Origin: Tubulanus polymorphus
Lineage: Eukaryota > Nemertea > Palaeonemertea > Tubulaniformes > Tubulanidae
Length of the DNA: 64,000 bases
Direction of reading: 5' to 3'
Assembly (NCBI RefSeq): GCF_964204645.1
Contig: NW_027437451.1
Span: forward strand, 42,001-106,000
Shown: positions 13,166 to 28,010 of the stretch, piece by piece
Position numbering within the stretch: the stretch's first letter is position 1
Layout of the letters: the number at the start of each line of letters is the position of its first letter
Translations under genes and position numbers: made by a program
Notes under the pieces: generated by a model
What the model was told of the DNA's origin: nothing
What the model saw: the letters and a program-made list of their open reading frames with translations, nothing else
Database searches by the model: none

Positions 13166-16100
13166 CTATTGAAAATCAGTTCAGTACACCCTAACCCATC
13201 AATTTAGATAGAATTCATCATTTTTAGAACCTAATTAAGCAAGAAAAATCTGTTTCTTTCATCCTATCTACTCGAAATCAGTTCAGTTTACCTTAAGCTA
13301 TCATTTCAGATCGAGTCCATCATCTTCAGGAGCATAAATAGCCAGAAAATTCTTAATCTTTCCACCTATCTATTTGAAATCAGTTCAATACGCCTTAACC
13401 CATCTTTTCAGATTGAATCAATCAACTTCAGAAGTATAAGTAGTCAGAAAATTCTGATTCTTTCAACCTATCTATTTGAAATCAGTTCAATTCGCCTAAA
13501 CGCATCATTTCAGATTGAATCAATCAACTTCAGTAGTATAATTAGTCAGAAAATTCTGAATCTTTCAACCAATCTATTGAAAATCAGTTCAGTACACCCT
13601 AACCCAACAATTAAGATAGAATTCATCATCTTTAGGACCCTATTTTGCAAGAAAAATCTCTATCTTTCAGTCCATCTACTCGAAATCAGTTCAGTTTACC
13701 TTAACATATCATTTCAGATCGAGTCCATCATCTTCAGGAGCATAAATAGCCAGAAAATTCTTAATCTTTCCACCTATCTATTTGAAATCAGTTCAATACG
13801 CCTTAACCCATCTTTTCAGATTGAGTCCATCATCTTCAGAACAAAGGGCAGCCAGAAAATTCTGATTCTTTCAACCTATCTATTGAAAATCAGTTCAGTT
13901 CACCCTAACCCATCAATTAAGATAGAATTCATCATCTTTAGGACCCTATTTTGCAAGAAAAATCTGTATCTTTCAGTCCATCTACTCGAAATCAGTTCAG
14001 TTTACCTTAACCTATCATTTCAGATCGAGTCCATCATCTTCAGGAGCATAAGTACCCAGAAAATTCAGAATCTTTCCACCTATCTATTTGAAATCAGTTC
14101 AATACGCCTTAACCCATCTTTTCAGATTGAGTCCATCATCTTCAGAACCAAAGGCAGCCAGAAAATTCTGATTCTTTCCACCTATCTATTTGAAATCAGT
14201 TCAGTTCACCCTAACCCATCAATTAAGATAGAATTCGTCATCTTTAGGACCCTATTTTGCAAGAAAAATCTCTATCTTTCAGTCCATCTACTCGAAATCA
14301 GTTCAGTTTACCTTAACCTATCATTTCAGATCGAGTCCATCATCTTCAGGAGCATAAATAGCCAGAAAATTCTTAATCTTTCCACCTATCTATTTGAAAT
14401 CAGTTCAATACGCCTTAACCCACCTTTTCAGATTGAATCAATCAACTTCAGAAGTATAAGTAGTCAGAAAATTCTGAATCTTTCAACCAATCTATTGAAA
14501 ATCAGTTCAGTACACCCTAACCCAACAATTAAGATAGAATTCATCATCTTTAGGACCCTATTTTGCAAGAAAAATCTCTATCTTTCAGTCCATCTACTCG
14601 AAATCAGTTCAGTTTACCTTAACCTATCATTTCAGATCGAGTCCATCATCTTCAGGAGCATAAATAGCCAGAAAATTCTTAATCTTTCCACCTATCTATT
14701 TGAAATCAGTTCAATACGCCTTAACCCATCTTTTCAGATTGAGTCCATCATCTTCAGAACAAAGGGCAGCCAGAAAATTCTGATTCTTTCAACCTATCTA
14801 TTGAAAATCAGTTCAGTACACCCTAACCCATCAATTAAGATAGAATTCATCATCTTTAGGACCCTATTTTGCAAGAAAAATTTGTATCTTTCAGTCCATC
14901 TACTCGAAATCAGTTCAGTTTACCTTAACCTATCATTTCAGATCGAGTCCATCATCTTCAGGCGCATAAATAGCCAGAAAATTCTGATTCTTTCCACCTA
15001 TCTATTTGAAATCAGTTCAGTTCACCCTAACCCATCAATTAAGATAGAATTCGTCATCTTTAGGACCCTATTTTCCAAGAAAAATCTGTATCTTTCAGTC
15101 CATCTACTCGAAATCAGTTCAGTTTACCTTACCCTATCATTTCAGATCGAGTCCATCATCTTCAGGAGCATAAATAGCCAGAAAATTCTGATTCTTTCAA
15201 CCTATCTATTTGAAATCAGTTCAATTCGCCTAAACACATCATTTCAGATTGAATCAATCAACTTCAGTAGTATAATTAGTCAGAAAATTCTGAATCTTAC
15301 AACCAATCTATTGAAAATCAGTTCAGTACACCCTAACCCATCAATTTAGATAGAATTCATCATTTTTAGAACCTAATTAAGCAAGAAAAATCTGTTTCTT
15401 TCATCCTATCTACTCGAAATCAGTTCAGTTTACCTTAAGCTATCATTTCAGATCGAGTCCATCATCTTCAGGAGCATAAATAGCCAGAAAATTCTTAATC
15501 TTTCCACCTATCTATTTGAAATCAGTTCAATACGCCTTAACCCATCTTTTCAGATTGAATCAATCAACTTCAGAAGTATAAGTAGTCAGAAAATTCTGAT
15601 TCTTTCAACCTATCTATTTGAAATCAGTTCAATTCGCCTAAACGCATCATTTCAGATTGAATCAATCAACTTCAGTAGTATAATTAGTCAGAAAATTCTG
15701 AATCTTTCAACCAATCTATTAAAAATCAGTTCAGTACACCCTAACCCAACAATTAAGATAGAATTCATCATCTTTAGGACCCTATTTTGCAAGAAAAATC
15801 TCTATCTTTCAGTCCATCTACTCGAAATCAGTTCAGTTTACCTTAACATATCATTTCAGATCGAGTCCATCATCTTCAGGAGCATAAATAGCCAGAAAAT
15901 TCTTAATCTTTCCACCTATCTATTTGAAATCAGTTCAATACGCCTTAACCCATCTTTTCAGATTGAGTCCATCATCTTCAGAACAAAGGGCAGCCAGAAA
16001 ATTCTGATTCTTTCAACCTATCTATTGAAAATCAGTTCAGTACACCCTAACCCATCAATTAAGATAGAATTCATCATCTTTAGGACCCTATTTTGCAAGA

Positions 16101-19100
16101 AAAATCTGTATCTTTCAGTCCATCTACTCGAAATCAGTTCAGTTTACCTTAACCTATCATTTCAGATCGAGTCCATCATCTTCAGGAGCATAAATAGCCA
16201 AAAAATTCTTAATCGTTCCACCTATCTATTTGAAATCAGTTCAATACGCCTTAACCCATCTTTTCAGATTGAATCAATCAACTTCAGAAGTATAAGTAGT
16301 CAGAAAATTCTGAATCTTTCAACCAATCTATTGAAAATCAGTTCAGTACACCCTAACCCAACAATTAAGATAGAATTCATCATCTTTAGGACCCTATTTT
16401 GCAAGAAAAATCTGTATCTTTCAGTCCATCTACTCGAAATCAGTTCAGTTTACCTTAACCTATCATTTCAGATCGAGTCCATCATCTGCAGGAGCATAAA
16501 TAGCCAGAAAATTCTTAATCTTTCCACCTATCTATTTGAAATCAGTTCAATACGCCTTAACCCATCTTTTCAGATTGAATCCATCATCTTCAGAACCAAA
16601 AGCAGCCAGAAAATTCTGATTCTTTCCACCTATCTATTTGAAATCAGTTCAGTACACCCTAACCCATCAATTAAGATAGAATTCGTCATCTTTAGGACCC
16701 TATTTTGCAAGAAAAATCTGTATCTTTCAGTCCATCTACTCGAAATCAGTTCAGTTTACCTTAACCTATCATTTCAGATCGAGTCCATCATCTTCAGGAG
16801 CATAAATAGCCAGAAAATTCTTAATCTTTCCACCTATCTATTTGAAATCAGTTCAATACGCCTTATCCCATCTTTTCAGATTGAATCAATCAACTTCAGA
16901 AGTATAAGTAGTCAGAAAATTCTGAATCTTTCCACCTATCTATTTGAAATCAGTTCAATACGCCTTATCCCATCTTTTCAGATTGAATCAATCAACTTCA
17001 GAAGTATAAGTAGTCAGAAAATTCTGAATCTTTCCACCTATCTATTTGAAATCAGTTCAATACGCCTTAACACATCATTTCAGATCGAGTCCATCATCTT
17101 CAGGAGCATAAATAGCCAGAAAATTCTTAATCTTTCCACCTATCTACTCGAAATCAGTTCAGTTTACCTTAACCTATCATTTCAGATTGAGTCCATCATC
17201 TTCAGGAGAATAAGCACGCAGAAAATTCTGAATCTTTCCACCTATCTATTTGAAATCAGTTCAATACGCCTTAACACATCTTTTCAGATTGAGTCCATCA
17301 TCTTCAGAACCAAAGGCAGCCAGAAAATTCTGATTCTTTCCACCTATCTATTTGAAATCAGTTCAGTTCACCCTAACTCATCAATTAAGATAGAATTCGT
17401 CATCTTTAGGACCATATTTTGCAAGAAAAATCTGTATCTTTATGTCCATCTACTCGAAATCAGTTCAGTTTACCTTACCCTATCATTTCAGATCGAGTCC
17501 ATCATCTTCAGGAGCATAAATAGCCAGAAAATTCTTAATCTTTCCACCTATCTATTTGAAATCAGTTTAATACGCCTTAACCCATCTTTTCAGATTGAAT
17601 CAATCAACTTCAGAAGTATAAGTAGTCAGAAAATTCTGAATCTTTCAACCAATCTATTGAAAATCAGTTCAGTACACCCTAACCCAACAATTAAGATAGA
17701 ATTCATCATTTTTAGGACCTAATTAACCAAGAAAAATCTGTTTCTTTCATCCCATCTACTCGAAATGAGTTCAGTTTACCTTAACCTATCATTTCAGATC
17801 GAGACCATCATCTTCAGGAGCATAAATAGTCAGAAAATTCTTAATCTTTCCACCTATCCATTTGAAATCAGTTCAATACGCCTTAGCCCATCTTTTCAGA
17901 TTGAGTCCATCATCTTCAGAACCAAAGGCGGCCAGAAAATTCTGATTCTTTCAACCAATCTATTGAAAATCAGTTCAGTACACCCTAACCCATCATTTAA
18001 GATAGAATTCATCATCTTTAGGACCCTATTTTGCAAGAAAAATTTGTATCTTTCAGTCCATCTACTCGAAATCAGTTCAGTTTACCTTAACCTATCATTT
18101 CAGATCGAGTCCATCATCTTCAGGCGCATAAATAGCCAGAAAATTCTTAATCTTTCCACCTATCTATTTGAAATCAGTTCAATACGCCTTAACCCATCTT
18201 TTCAGATTGAGTCCATCATCTTCAGAACCAAAGGCAGCCAGAAAATTCTGATTCGTTCCACCTATCTATTTGAAATCAGTTCAATACGCCTTAACACATC
18301 TTTTCAGATTGAATCCATCATCTTCAGAACCAAAAGCAGCCAGAAAATTCTGATTCTTTCAACCAATCTATTGAAAATCAGTTCAGTACACCCTAACCCA
18401 TCAATTAAGATAGAATTCATCATCTTTAGGACCCTATTTTTCAAGAAAAATTTGTATCTTTCAGTCCATCTACTCGAAATCAGTTCAGTTTACCTTAACC
18501 TATCATTTCAGATCGAGTCCATCATCTTCAGGCGCATAAATAGCCAGAAAATTCTTAATCTTACCACCTATCTATTTGAAATCAGTTCAATACGCCTTAA
18601 CCCATCTTTTCAGATTGAGTCCATCATCTTCAGAACCAAAGGCAGCCAGAAAATTCTGATTCTTTCCACCTATCTATTTGAAATCAGTTCAGTTCACCCT
18701 AACCCATCAATTAAGATAGAATTCATCATCTTTAGGACCCTATTTTGCAAGAAAAATCTGTATCTTTTAGTCCATCTACTCGAAATCAGTTCAGTTTACC
18801 TTAACCTATCATTTCAGATCGAGTCCATCATCTTCAGGAGCATAAATAGCCAGAAAATTCTTAATCTTTCCACCTATCTATTTGAAATCAGTTCAATACG
18901 CCTTAACCCATCTTTTCAGATTGAGTCCATCATCTTCAGAACCAAAGGCAGCCAGAAAATTCTGATTCTGTCAACCTATCTATTTGAAATCAGTTCAGTA
19001 CACCCTAACCCATCAATTAAGATAGAATTCATCATCTTTAGGACCCTATTTTGCAAGAAAAATCTGTATCTTTCAGTCCATCTACTCGAAATCAGTTCAG

Positions 19101-20571
19101 TTTACCTTAACCTATCATTTCAGATCGAGTCCATCATCTTCAGGAGCATAAGTACCCAGAAAATTCAGAATCTTTCCACCTATCTATTTGAAATCAGTTC
19201 AATACGCCTTAACCCATCTTTTCAGATAGAATCCATCATCTTCAGAACCAAAAGCAGCCAGAAAATTCTGATTCTTTCCACCTATCTATTTGAAATCAGT
19301 TCAGTACACCCCAACCCATCGATTAAGATAGAATTCGTCATCTTTAGGACCCTATTTTGCAAGAAAAATCTGTATCTTTTAGTCCATCTACTCGAAATCA
19401 GTTCAGTTTACCTTAACCTATCATTTCAGATCGAGTCCATCATCTTCAGGAGCATAAATAGCCAGAAAATTCTTAATCTTTCCACCTATCTATTTGAAAT
19501 CAGTTCAATACGCCTTAACCCATCTTTTCAGATTGAGTCCATCATCTTCAGAACCAAAGGCAGCCAGAAAATTCTGATTCTTATCTATATGAAATCAGTT
19601 TAGTACACCCTAACCCATCATTTAAGATAGAATTCATCATCTTTAGGACCATATTTTGCAAGAAAAATCTGTATCTTTCAGTCCATCTACTCGAAATCAG
19701 TTCAGTTTACCTTACCCTATCATTTCAGATCGAGTCCATCATCTTCAGGAGCATAAATAGCCAGAAAATTCTTAATCTTTCCACCTATCTATTTGAAATC
19801 AGTTCAATACGCCTTAACACATCTTTTCAGATTGAATCCATCATCTTCAGAACCAAAAGCAGCCAGAAAATTCTGATTCTTTCAACCTATCTATTTGAAA
19901 TCAGTTCAATTCGCCTAAACGCATCATTTCAGATTGAATCAATCAACTTCAGTAGTATAATTAGTCAGAAAATTCTGAATCTTTCAACCAATCTATTGAA
20001 AATCAGTTCAGTACACCCTAACCCATCAATTAAGATAGAATTCATCATTTTTAGAACCTAATTAATCAAGAAAAATCTGTTTCTTTCTTCCCATCTACTC
20101 GAAATCAGTTCAGTTTACCTTAACCTATCATTTCAGATCGAGTCCATCATCTTCAGGAGCATAAATAGCCAAAAAATTCTTAATCGTTCCACCTATCTAT
20201 TTGAAATCAGTTCAATACGCCTTAACCCATCTTTTCAGATTGAATCAATCAACTTCAGAAGTATAAGTAGTCAGAAAATTCTGAATCTTTCAACCAATCT
20301 ATTGAAAATCAGTTCAGTACACCCTAACCCAACAATTAAGATAGAATTCATCATCTTTAGGACCCTATTTTGCAAGAAAAATCTGTATCTTTCAGTCCAT
20401 CTACTCGAAATCAGTTCAGTTTACCTTAACCTATCATTTCAGATCGAGTCCATCATCTGCAGGAGCATAAATAGCCAGAAAATTCTTAATCTTTCCACCT
20501 ATCTATTTGAAATCAGTTCAATACGCCTTAACCCATCTTTTCAGATTGAATCCATCATCTTCAGAACCAAA
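13166..20571 (+). repeat. 7,439-bp higher-order duplication, copy 1
   Basis: Monomer order and private variants here recur at 20,605-28,010 at an offset of 7,439 bp, which is 73 x 102 - 7; the -7 is the single 7-bp deletion that each copy carries (near 19,581 and 27,020). Shared rare variants include 'aatcttacaacc' (15,296 and 22,735), 'ctattaaaaatc' (15,718 and 23,157), 'catctgcaggagc' (16,485 and 23,924), 'ctttatgtcc' and 'cttatcccatc' repeated in consecutive monomers. Few substitutions separate the copies, for example 'ccttaaccta' against 'ccttacccta' at 16,759 and 24,198, and 'ctactcg' against 'ctacacg' near 25,503. Confidence 0.92.
19580..19582 (+). other. 7-bp deletion junction (1 of 3)
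   Basis: 'attctgattcttatctatatg' lacks 7 bp of the usual 'ctttcaacctatctatttg' context, and also changes 'tatttg' to 'tatatg', creating an ATG that is followed after four codons by TAG (19,601-19,603). Confidence 0.92.
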
Positions 20572-20604
20572 GGCAGCAAGAAAATTCTGATTCTTTCAAC
20601 CTAT

Positions 20605-23600
20605 CTATTGAAAATCAGTTCAGTACACCCTAACCCATCAATTTAGATAGAATTCATCATTTTTAGAACCTAATTAAGCAAGAAAAATCTGTTTCTTTCA
20701 TCCTATCTACTCGAAATCAGTTCAGTTTACCTTAAGCTATCATTTCAGATCGAGTCCATCATCTTCAGGAGCATAAATAGCCAGAAAATTCTTAATCTTT
20801 CCACCTATCTATTTGAAATCAGTTCAATACGCCTTAACCCATCTTTTCAGATTGAATCAATCAACTTCAGAAGTATAAGTAGTCAGAAAATTCTGATTCT
20901 TTCAACCTATCTATTTGAAATCAGTTCAATTCGCCTAAACGCATCATTTCAGATTGAATCAATCAACTTCAGTAGTATAATTAGTCAGAAAATTCTGAAT
21001 CTTTCAACCAATCTATTGAAAATCAGTTCAGTACACCCTAACCCAACAATTAAGATAGAATTCATCATCTTTAGGACCCTATTTTGCAAGAAAAATCTCT
21101 ATCTTTCAGTCCATCTACTCGAAATCAGTTCAGTTTACCTTAACATATCATTTCAGATCGAGTCCATCATCTTCAGGAGCATAAATAGCCAGAAAATTCT
21201 TAATCTTTCCACCTATCTATTTGAAATCAGTTCAATACGCCTTAACCCATCTTTTCAGATTGAGTCCATCATCTTCAGAACAAAGGGCAGCCAGAAAATT
21301 CTGATTCTTTCAACCTATCTATTGAAAATCAGTTCAGTTCACCCTAACCCATCAATTAAGATAGAATTCATCATCTTTAGGACCCTATTTTGCAAGAAAA
21401 ATCTGTATCTTTCAGTCCATCTACTCGAAATCAGTTCAGTTTACCTTAACCTATCATTTCAGATCGAGTCCATCATCTTCAGGAGCATAAGTACCCAGAA
21501 AATTCAGAATCTTTCCACCTATCTATTTGAAATCAGTTCAATACGCCTTAACCCATCTTTTCAGATTGAGTCCATCATCTTCAGAACCAAAGGCAGCCAG
21601 AAAATTCTGATTCTTTCCACCTATCTATTTGAAATCAGTTCAGTTCACCCTAACCCATCAATTAAGATAGAATTCGTCATCTTTAGGACCCTATTTTGCA
21701 AGAAAAATCTCTATCTTTCAGTCCATCTACTCGAAATCAGTTCAGTTTACCTTAACCTATCATTTCAGATCGAGTCCATCATCTTCAGGAGCATAAATAG
21801 CCAGAAAATTCTTAATCTTTCCACCTATCTATTTGAAATCAGTTCAATACGCCTTAACCCACCTTTTCAGATTGAATCAATCAACTTCAGAAGTATAAGT
21901 AGTCAGAAAATTCTGAATCTTTCAACCAATCTATTGAAAATCAGTTCAGTACACCCTAACCCAACAATTAAGATAGAATTCATCATCTTTAGGACCCTAT
22001 TTTGCAAGAAAAATCTCTATCTTTCAGTCCATCTACTCGAAATCAGTTCAGTTTACCTTAACCTATCATTTCAGATCGAGTCCATCATCTTCAGGAGCAT
22101 AAATAGCCAGAAAATTCTTAATCTTTCCACCTATCTATTTGAAATCAGTTCAATACGCCTTAACCCATCTTTTCAGATTGAGTCCATCATCTTCAGAACA
22201 AAGGGCAGCCAGAAAATTCTGATTCTTTCAACCTATCTATTGAAAATCAGTTCAGTACACCCTAACCCATCAATTAAGATAGAATTCATCATCTTTAGGA
22301 CCCTATTTTGCAAGAAAAATTTGTATCTTTCAGTCCATCTACTCGAAATCAGTTCAGTTTACCTTAACCTATCATTTCAGATCGAGTCCATCATCTTCAG
22401 GCGCATAAATAGCCAGAAAATTCTGATTCTTTCCACCTATCTATTTGAAATCAGTTCAGTTCACCCTAACCCATCAATTAAGATAGAATTCGTCATCTTT
22501 AGGACCCTATTTTCCAAGAAAAATCTGTATCTTTCAGTCCATCTACTCGAAATCAGTTCAGTTTACCTTACCCTATCATTTCAGATCGAGTCCATCATCT
22601 TCAGGAGCATAAATAGCCAGAAAATTCTGATTCTTTCAACCTATCTATTTGAAATCAGTTCAATTCGCCTAAACACATCATTTCAGATTGAATCAATCAA
22701 CTTCAGTAGTATAATTAGTCAGAAAATTCTGAATCTTACAACCAATCTATTGAAAATCAGTTCAGTACACCCTAACCCATCAATTTAGATAGAATTCATC
22801 ATTTTTAGAACCTAATTAAGCAAGAAAAATCTGTTTCTTTCATCCTATCTACTCGAAATCAGTTCAGTTTACCTTAAGCTATCATTTCAGATCGAGTCCA
22901 TCATCTTCAGGAGCATAAATAGCCAGAAAATTCTTAATCTTTCCACCTATCTATTTGAAATCAGTTCAATACGCCTTAACCCATCTTTTCAGATTGAATC
23001 AATCAACTTCAGAAGTATAAGTAGTCAGAAAATTCTGATTCTTTCAACCTATCTATTTGAAATCAGTTCAATTCGCCTAAACGCATCATTTCAGATTGAA
23101 TCAATCAACTTCAGTAGTATAATTAGTCAGAAAATTCTGAATCTTTCAACCAATCTATTAAAAATCAGTTCAGTACACCCTAACCCAACAATTAAGATAG
23201 AATTCATCATCTTTAGGACCCTATTTTGCAAGAAAAATCTCTATCTTTCAGTCCATCTACTCGAAATCAGTTCAGTTTACCTTAACATATCATTTCAGAT
23301 CGAGTCCATCATCTTCAGGAGCATAAATAGCCAGAAAATTCTTAATCTTTCCACCTATCTATTTGAAATCAGTTCAATACGCCTTAACCCATCTTTTCAG
23401 ATTGAGTCCATCATCTTCAGAACAAAGGGCAGCCAGAAAATTCTGATTCTTTCAACCTATCTATTGAAAATCAGTTCAGTACACCCTAACCCATCAATTA
23501 AGATAGAATTCATCATCTTTAGGACCCTATTTTGCAAGAAAAATCTGTATCTTTCAGTCCATCTACTCGAAATCAGTTCAGTTTACCTTAACCTATCATT

Positions 23601-26600
23601 TCAGATCGAGTCCATCATCTTCAGGAGCATAAATAGCCAAAAAATTCTTAATCGTTCCACCTATCTATTTGAAATCAGTTCAATACGCCTTAACCCATCT
23701 TTTCAGATTGAATCAATCAACTTCAGAAGTATAAGTAGTCAGAAAATTCTGAATCTTTCAACCAATCTATTGAAAATCAGTTCAGTACACCCTAACCCAA
23801 CAATTAAGATAGAATTCATCATCTTTAGGACCCTATTTTGCAAGAAAAATCTGTATCTTTCAGTCCATCTACTCGAAATCAGTTCAGTTTACCTTAACCT
23901 ATCATTTCAGATCGAGTCCATCATCTGCAGGAGCATAAATAGCCAGAAAATTCTTAATCTTTCCACCTATCTATTTGAAATCAGTTCAATACGCCTTAAC
24001 CCATCTTTTCAGATTGAATCCATCATCTTCAGAACCAAAAGCAGCCAGAAAATTCTGATTCTTTCCACCTATCTATTTGAAATCAGTTCAGTACACCCTA
24101 ACCCATCAATTAAGATAGAATTCGTCATCTTTAGGACCCTATTTTGCAAGAAAAATCTGTATCTTTCAGTCCATCTACTCGAAATCAGTTCAGTTTACCT
24201 TACCCTATCATTTCAGATCGAGTCCATCATCTTCAGGAGCATAAATAGCCAGAAAATTCTTAATCTTTCCACCTATCTATTTGAAATCAGTTCAATACGC
24301 CTTATCCCATCTTTTCAGATTGAATCAATCAACTTCAGAAGTATAAGTAGTCAGAAAATTCTGAATCTTTCCACCTATCTATTTGAAATCAGTTCAATAC
24401 GCCTTATCCCATCTTTTCAGATTGAATCAATCAACTTCAGAAGTATAAGTAGTCAGAAAATTCTGAATCTTTCCACCTATCTATTTGAAATCAGTTCAAT
24501 ACGCCTTAACACATCATTTCAGATCGAGTCCATCATCTTCAGGAGCATAAATAGCCAGAAAATTCTTAATCTTTCCACCTATCTACTCGAAATCAGTTCA
24601 GTTTACCTTAACCTATCATTTCAGATTGAGTCCATCATCTTCAGGAGAATAAGCACGCAGAAAATTCTGAATCTTTCCACCTATCTATTTGAAATCAGTT
24701 CAATACGCCTTAACACATCTTTTCAGATTGAGTCCATCATCTTCAGAACCAAAGGCAGCCAGAAAATTCTGATTCTTTCCACCTATCTATTTGAAATCAG
24801 TTCAGTTCACCCTAACTCATCAATTAAGATAGAATTCGTCATCTTTAGGACCATATTTTGCAAGAAAAATCTGTATCTTTATGTCCATCTACTCGAAATC
24901 AGTTCAGTTTACCTTACCCTATCATTTCAGATCGAGTCCATCATCTTCAGGAGCATAAATAGCCAGAAAATTCTTAATCTTTCCACCTATCTATTTGAAA
25001 TCAGTTTAATACGCCTTAACCCATCTTTTCAGATTGAATCAATCAACTTCAGAAGTATAAGTAGTCAGAAAATTCTGAATCTTTCAACCAATCTATTGAA
25101 AATCAGTTCAGTACACCCTAACCCAACAATTAAGATAGAATTCATCATTTTTAGGACCTAATTAATCAAGAAAAATCTGTTTCTTTCATCCCATCTACTC
25201 GAAATCAGTTCAGTTTACCTTAACCTATCATTTCAGATCGAGACCATCATCTTCAGGAGCATAAATAGTCAGAAAATTCTTAATCTTTCCACCTATCCAT
25301 TTGAAATCAGTTCAATACGCCTTAGCCCATCTTTTCAGATTGAGTCCATCATCTTCAGAACCAAAGGCGGCCAGAAAATTCTGATTCTTTCAACCAATCT
25401 ATTGAAAATCAGTTCAGTACACCCTAACCCATCATTTAAGATAGAATTCATCATCTTTAGGACCCTATTTTGCAAGAAAAATTTGTATCTTTCAGTCCAT
25501 CTACACGAAATCAGTTCAGTTTACCTTAACCTATCATTTCAGATCGAGTCCATCATCTTCAGGCGCATAAATAGCCAGAAAATTCTTAATCTTTCCACCT
25601 ATCTATTTGAAATCAGTTCAATACGCCTTAACCCATCTTTTCAGATTGAGTCCATCATCTTCAGAACCAAAGGCAGCCAGAAAATTCTGATTCGTTCCAC
25701 CTATCTATTTGAAATCAGTTCAATACGCCTTAACACATCTTTTCAGATTGAATCCATCATCTTCAGAACCAAAAGCAGCCAGAAAATTCTGATTCTTTCA
25801 ACCAATCTATTGAAAATCAGTTCAGTACACCCTAACCCATCAATTAAGATAGAATTCATCATCTTTAGGACCCTATTTTTCAAGAAAAATTTGTATCTTT
25901 CAGTCCATCTACTCGAAATCAGTTCAGTTTACCTTAACCTATCATTTCAGATCGAGTCCATCATCTTCAGGCGCATAAATAGCCAGAAAATTCTTAATCT
26001 TACCACCTATCTATTTGAAATCAGTTCAATACGCCTTAACCCATCTTTTCAGATTGAGTCCATCATCTTCAGAACCAAAGGCAGCCAGAAAATTCTGATT
26101 CTTTCCACCTATCTATTTGAAATCAGTTCAGTTCACCCTAACCCATCAATTAAGATAGAATTCATCATCTTTAGGACCCTATTTTGCAAGAAAAATCTGT
26201 ATCTTTTAGTCCATCTACTCGAAATCAGTTCAGTTTACCTTAACCTATCATTTCAGATCGAGTCCATCATCTTCAGGAGCATAAATAGCCAGAAAATTCT
26301 TAATCTTTCCACCTATCTATTTGAAATCAGTTCAATACGCCTTAACCCATCTTTTCAGATTGAGTCCATCATCTTCAGAACCAAAGGCAGCCAGAAAATT
26401 CTGATTCTGTCAACCTATCTATTTGAAATCAGTTCAGTACACCCTAACCCATCAATTAAGATAGAATTCATCATCTTTAGGACCCTATTTTGCAAGAAAA
26501 ATCTGTATCTTTCAGTCCATCTACTCGAAATCAGTTCAGTTTACCTTAACCTATCATTTCAGATCGAGTCCATCATCTTCAGGAGCATAAGTACCCAGAA

Positions 26601-28010
26601 AATTCAGAATCTTTCCACCTATCTATTTGAAATCAGTTCAATACGCCTTAACCCATCTTTTCAGATAGAATCCATCATCTTCAGAACCAAAAGCAGCCAG
26701 AAAATTCTGATTCTTTCCACCTATCTATTTGAAATCAGTTCAGTACACCCCAACCCATCGATTAAGATAGAATTCGTCATCTTTAGGACCCTATTTTGCA
26801 AGAAAAATCTGTATCTTTTAGTCCATCTACTCGAAATCAGTTCAGTTTACCTTAACCTATCATTTCAGATCGAGTCCATCATCTTCAGGAGCATAAATAG
26901 CCAGAAAATTCTTAATCTTTCCACCTATCTATTTGAAATCAGTTCAATACGCCTTAACCCATCTTTTCAGATTGAGTCCATCATCTTCAGAACCAAAGGC
27001 AGCCAGAAAATTCTGATTCTTATCTATATGAAATCAGTTTAGTACACCCTAACCCATCATTTAAGATAGAATTCATCATCTTTAGGACCATATTTTGCAA
27101 GAAAAATCTGTATCTTTCAGTCCATCTACTCGAAATCAGTTCAGTTTACCTTACCCTATCATTTCAGATCGAGTCCATCATCTTCAGGAGCATAAATAGC
27201 CAGAAAATTCTTAATCTTTCCACCTATCTATTTGAAATCAGTTCAATACGCCTTAACACATCTTTTCAGATTGAATCCATCATCTTCAGAACCAAAAGCA
27301 GCCAGAAAATTCTGATTCTTTCAACCTATCTATTTGAAATCAGTTCAATTCGCCTAAACGCATCATTTCAGATTGAATCAATCAACTTCAGTAGTATAAT
27401 TAGTCAGAAAATTCTGAATCTTTCAACCAATCTATTGAAAATCAGTTCAGTACACCCTAACCCATCAATTAAGATAGAATTCATCATTTTTAGAACCTAA
27501 TTAATCAAGAAAAATCTGTTTCTTTCTTCCCATCTACTCGAAATCAGTTCAGTTTACCTTAACCTATCATTTCAGATCGAGTCCATCATCTTCAGGAGCA
27601 TAAATAGCCAAAAAATTCTTAATCGTTCCACCTATCTATTTGAAATCAGTTCAATACGCCTTAACCCATCTTTTCAGATTGAATCAATCAACTTCAGAAG
27701 TATAAGTAGTCAGAAAATTCTGAATCTTTCAACCAATCTATTGAAAATCAGTTCAGTACACCCTAACCCAACAATTAAGATAGAATTCATCATCTTTAGG
27801 ACCCTATTTTGCAAGAAAAATCTGTATCTTTCAGTCCATCTACTCGAAATCAGTTCAGTTTACCTTAACCTATCATTTCAGATCGAGTCCATCATCTGCA
27901 GGAGCATAAATAGCCAGAAAATTCTTAATCTTTCCACCTATCTATTTGAAATCAGTTCAATACGCCTTAACCCATCTTTTCAGATTGAATCCATCATCTT
28001 CAGAACCAAA
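20605..28010 (+). repeat. 7,439-bp higher-order duplication, copy 2
   Basis: Second tandem copy of 13,166-20,571. About 30 bp at the junction (20,572-20,604: 'aaggcagcaag' then 'ctgattctttcaacctat') belongs to neither alignment and marks the crossover region. To the right of 28,010 the sequence continues into material that also appears at 36.9, 45.8 and 53.1 kb. Confidence 0.92.
27019..27021 (+). other. 7-bp deletion junction (2 of 3)
   Basis: Copy of the 19,581 junction carried in the second 7,439-bp unit. The open frame ends at 27,042 in the same way. Confidence 0.92.
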
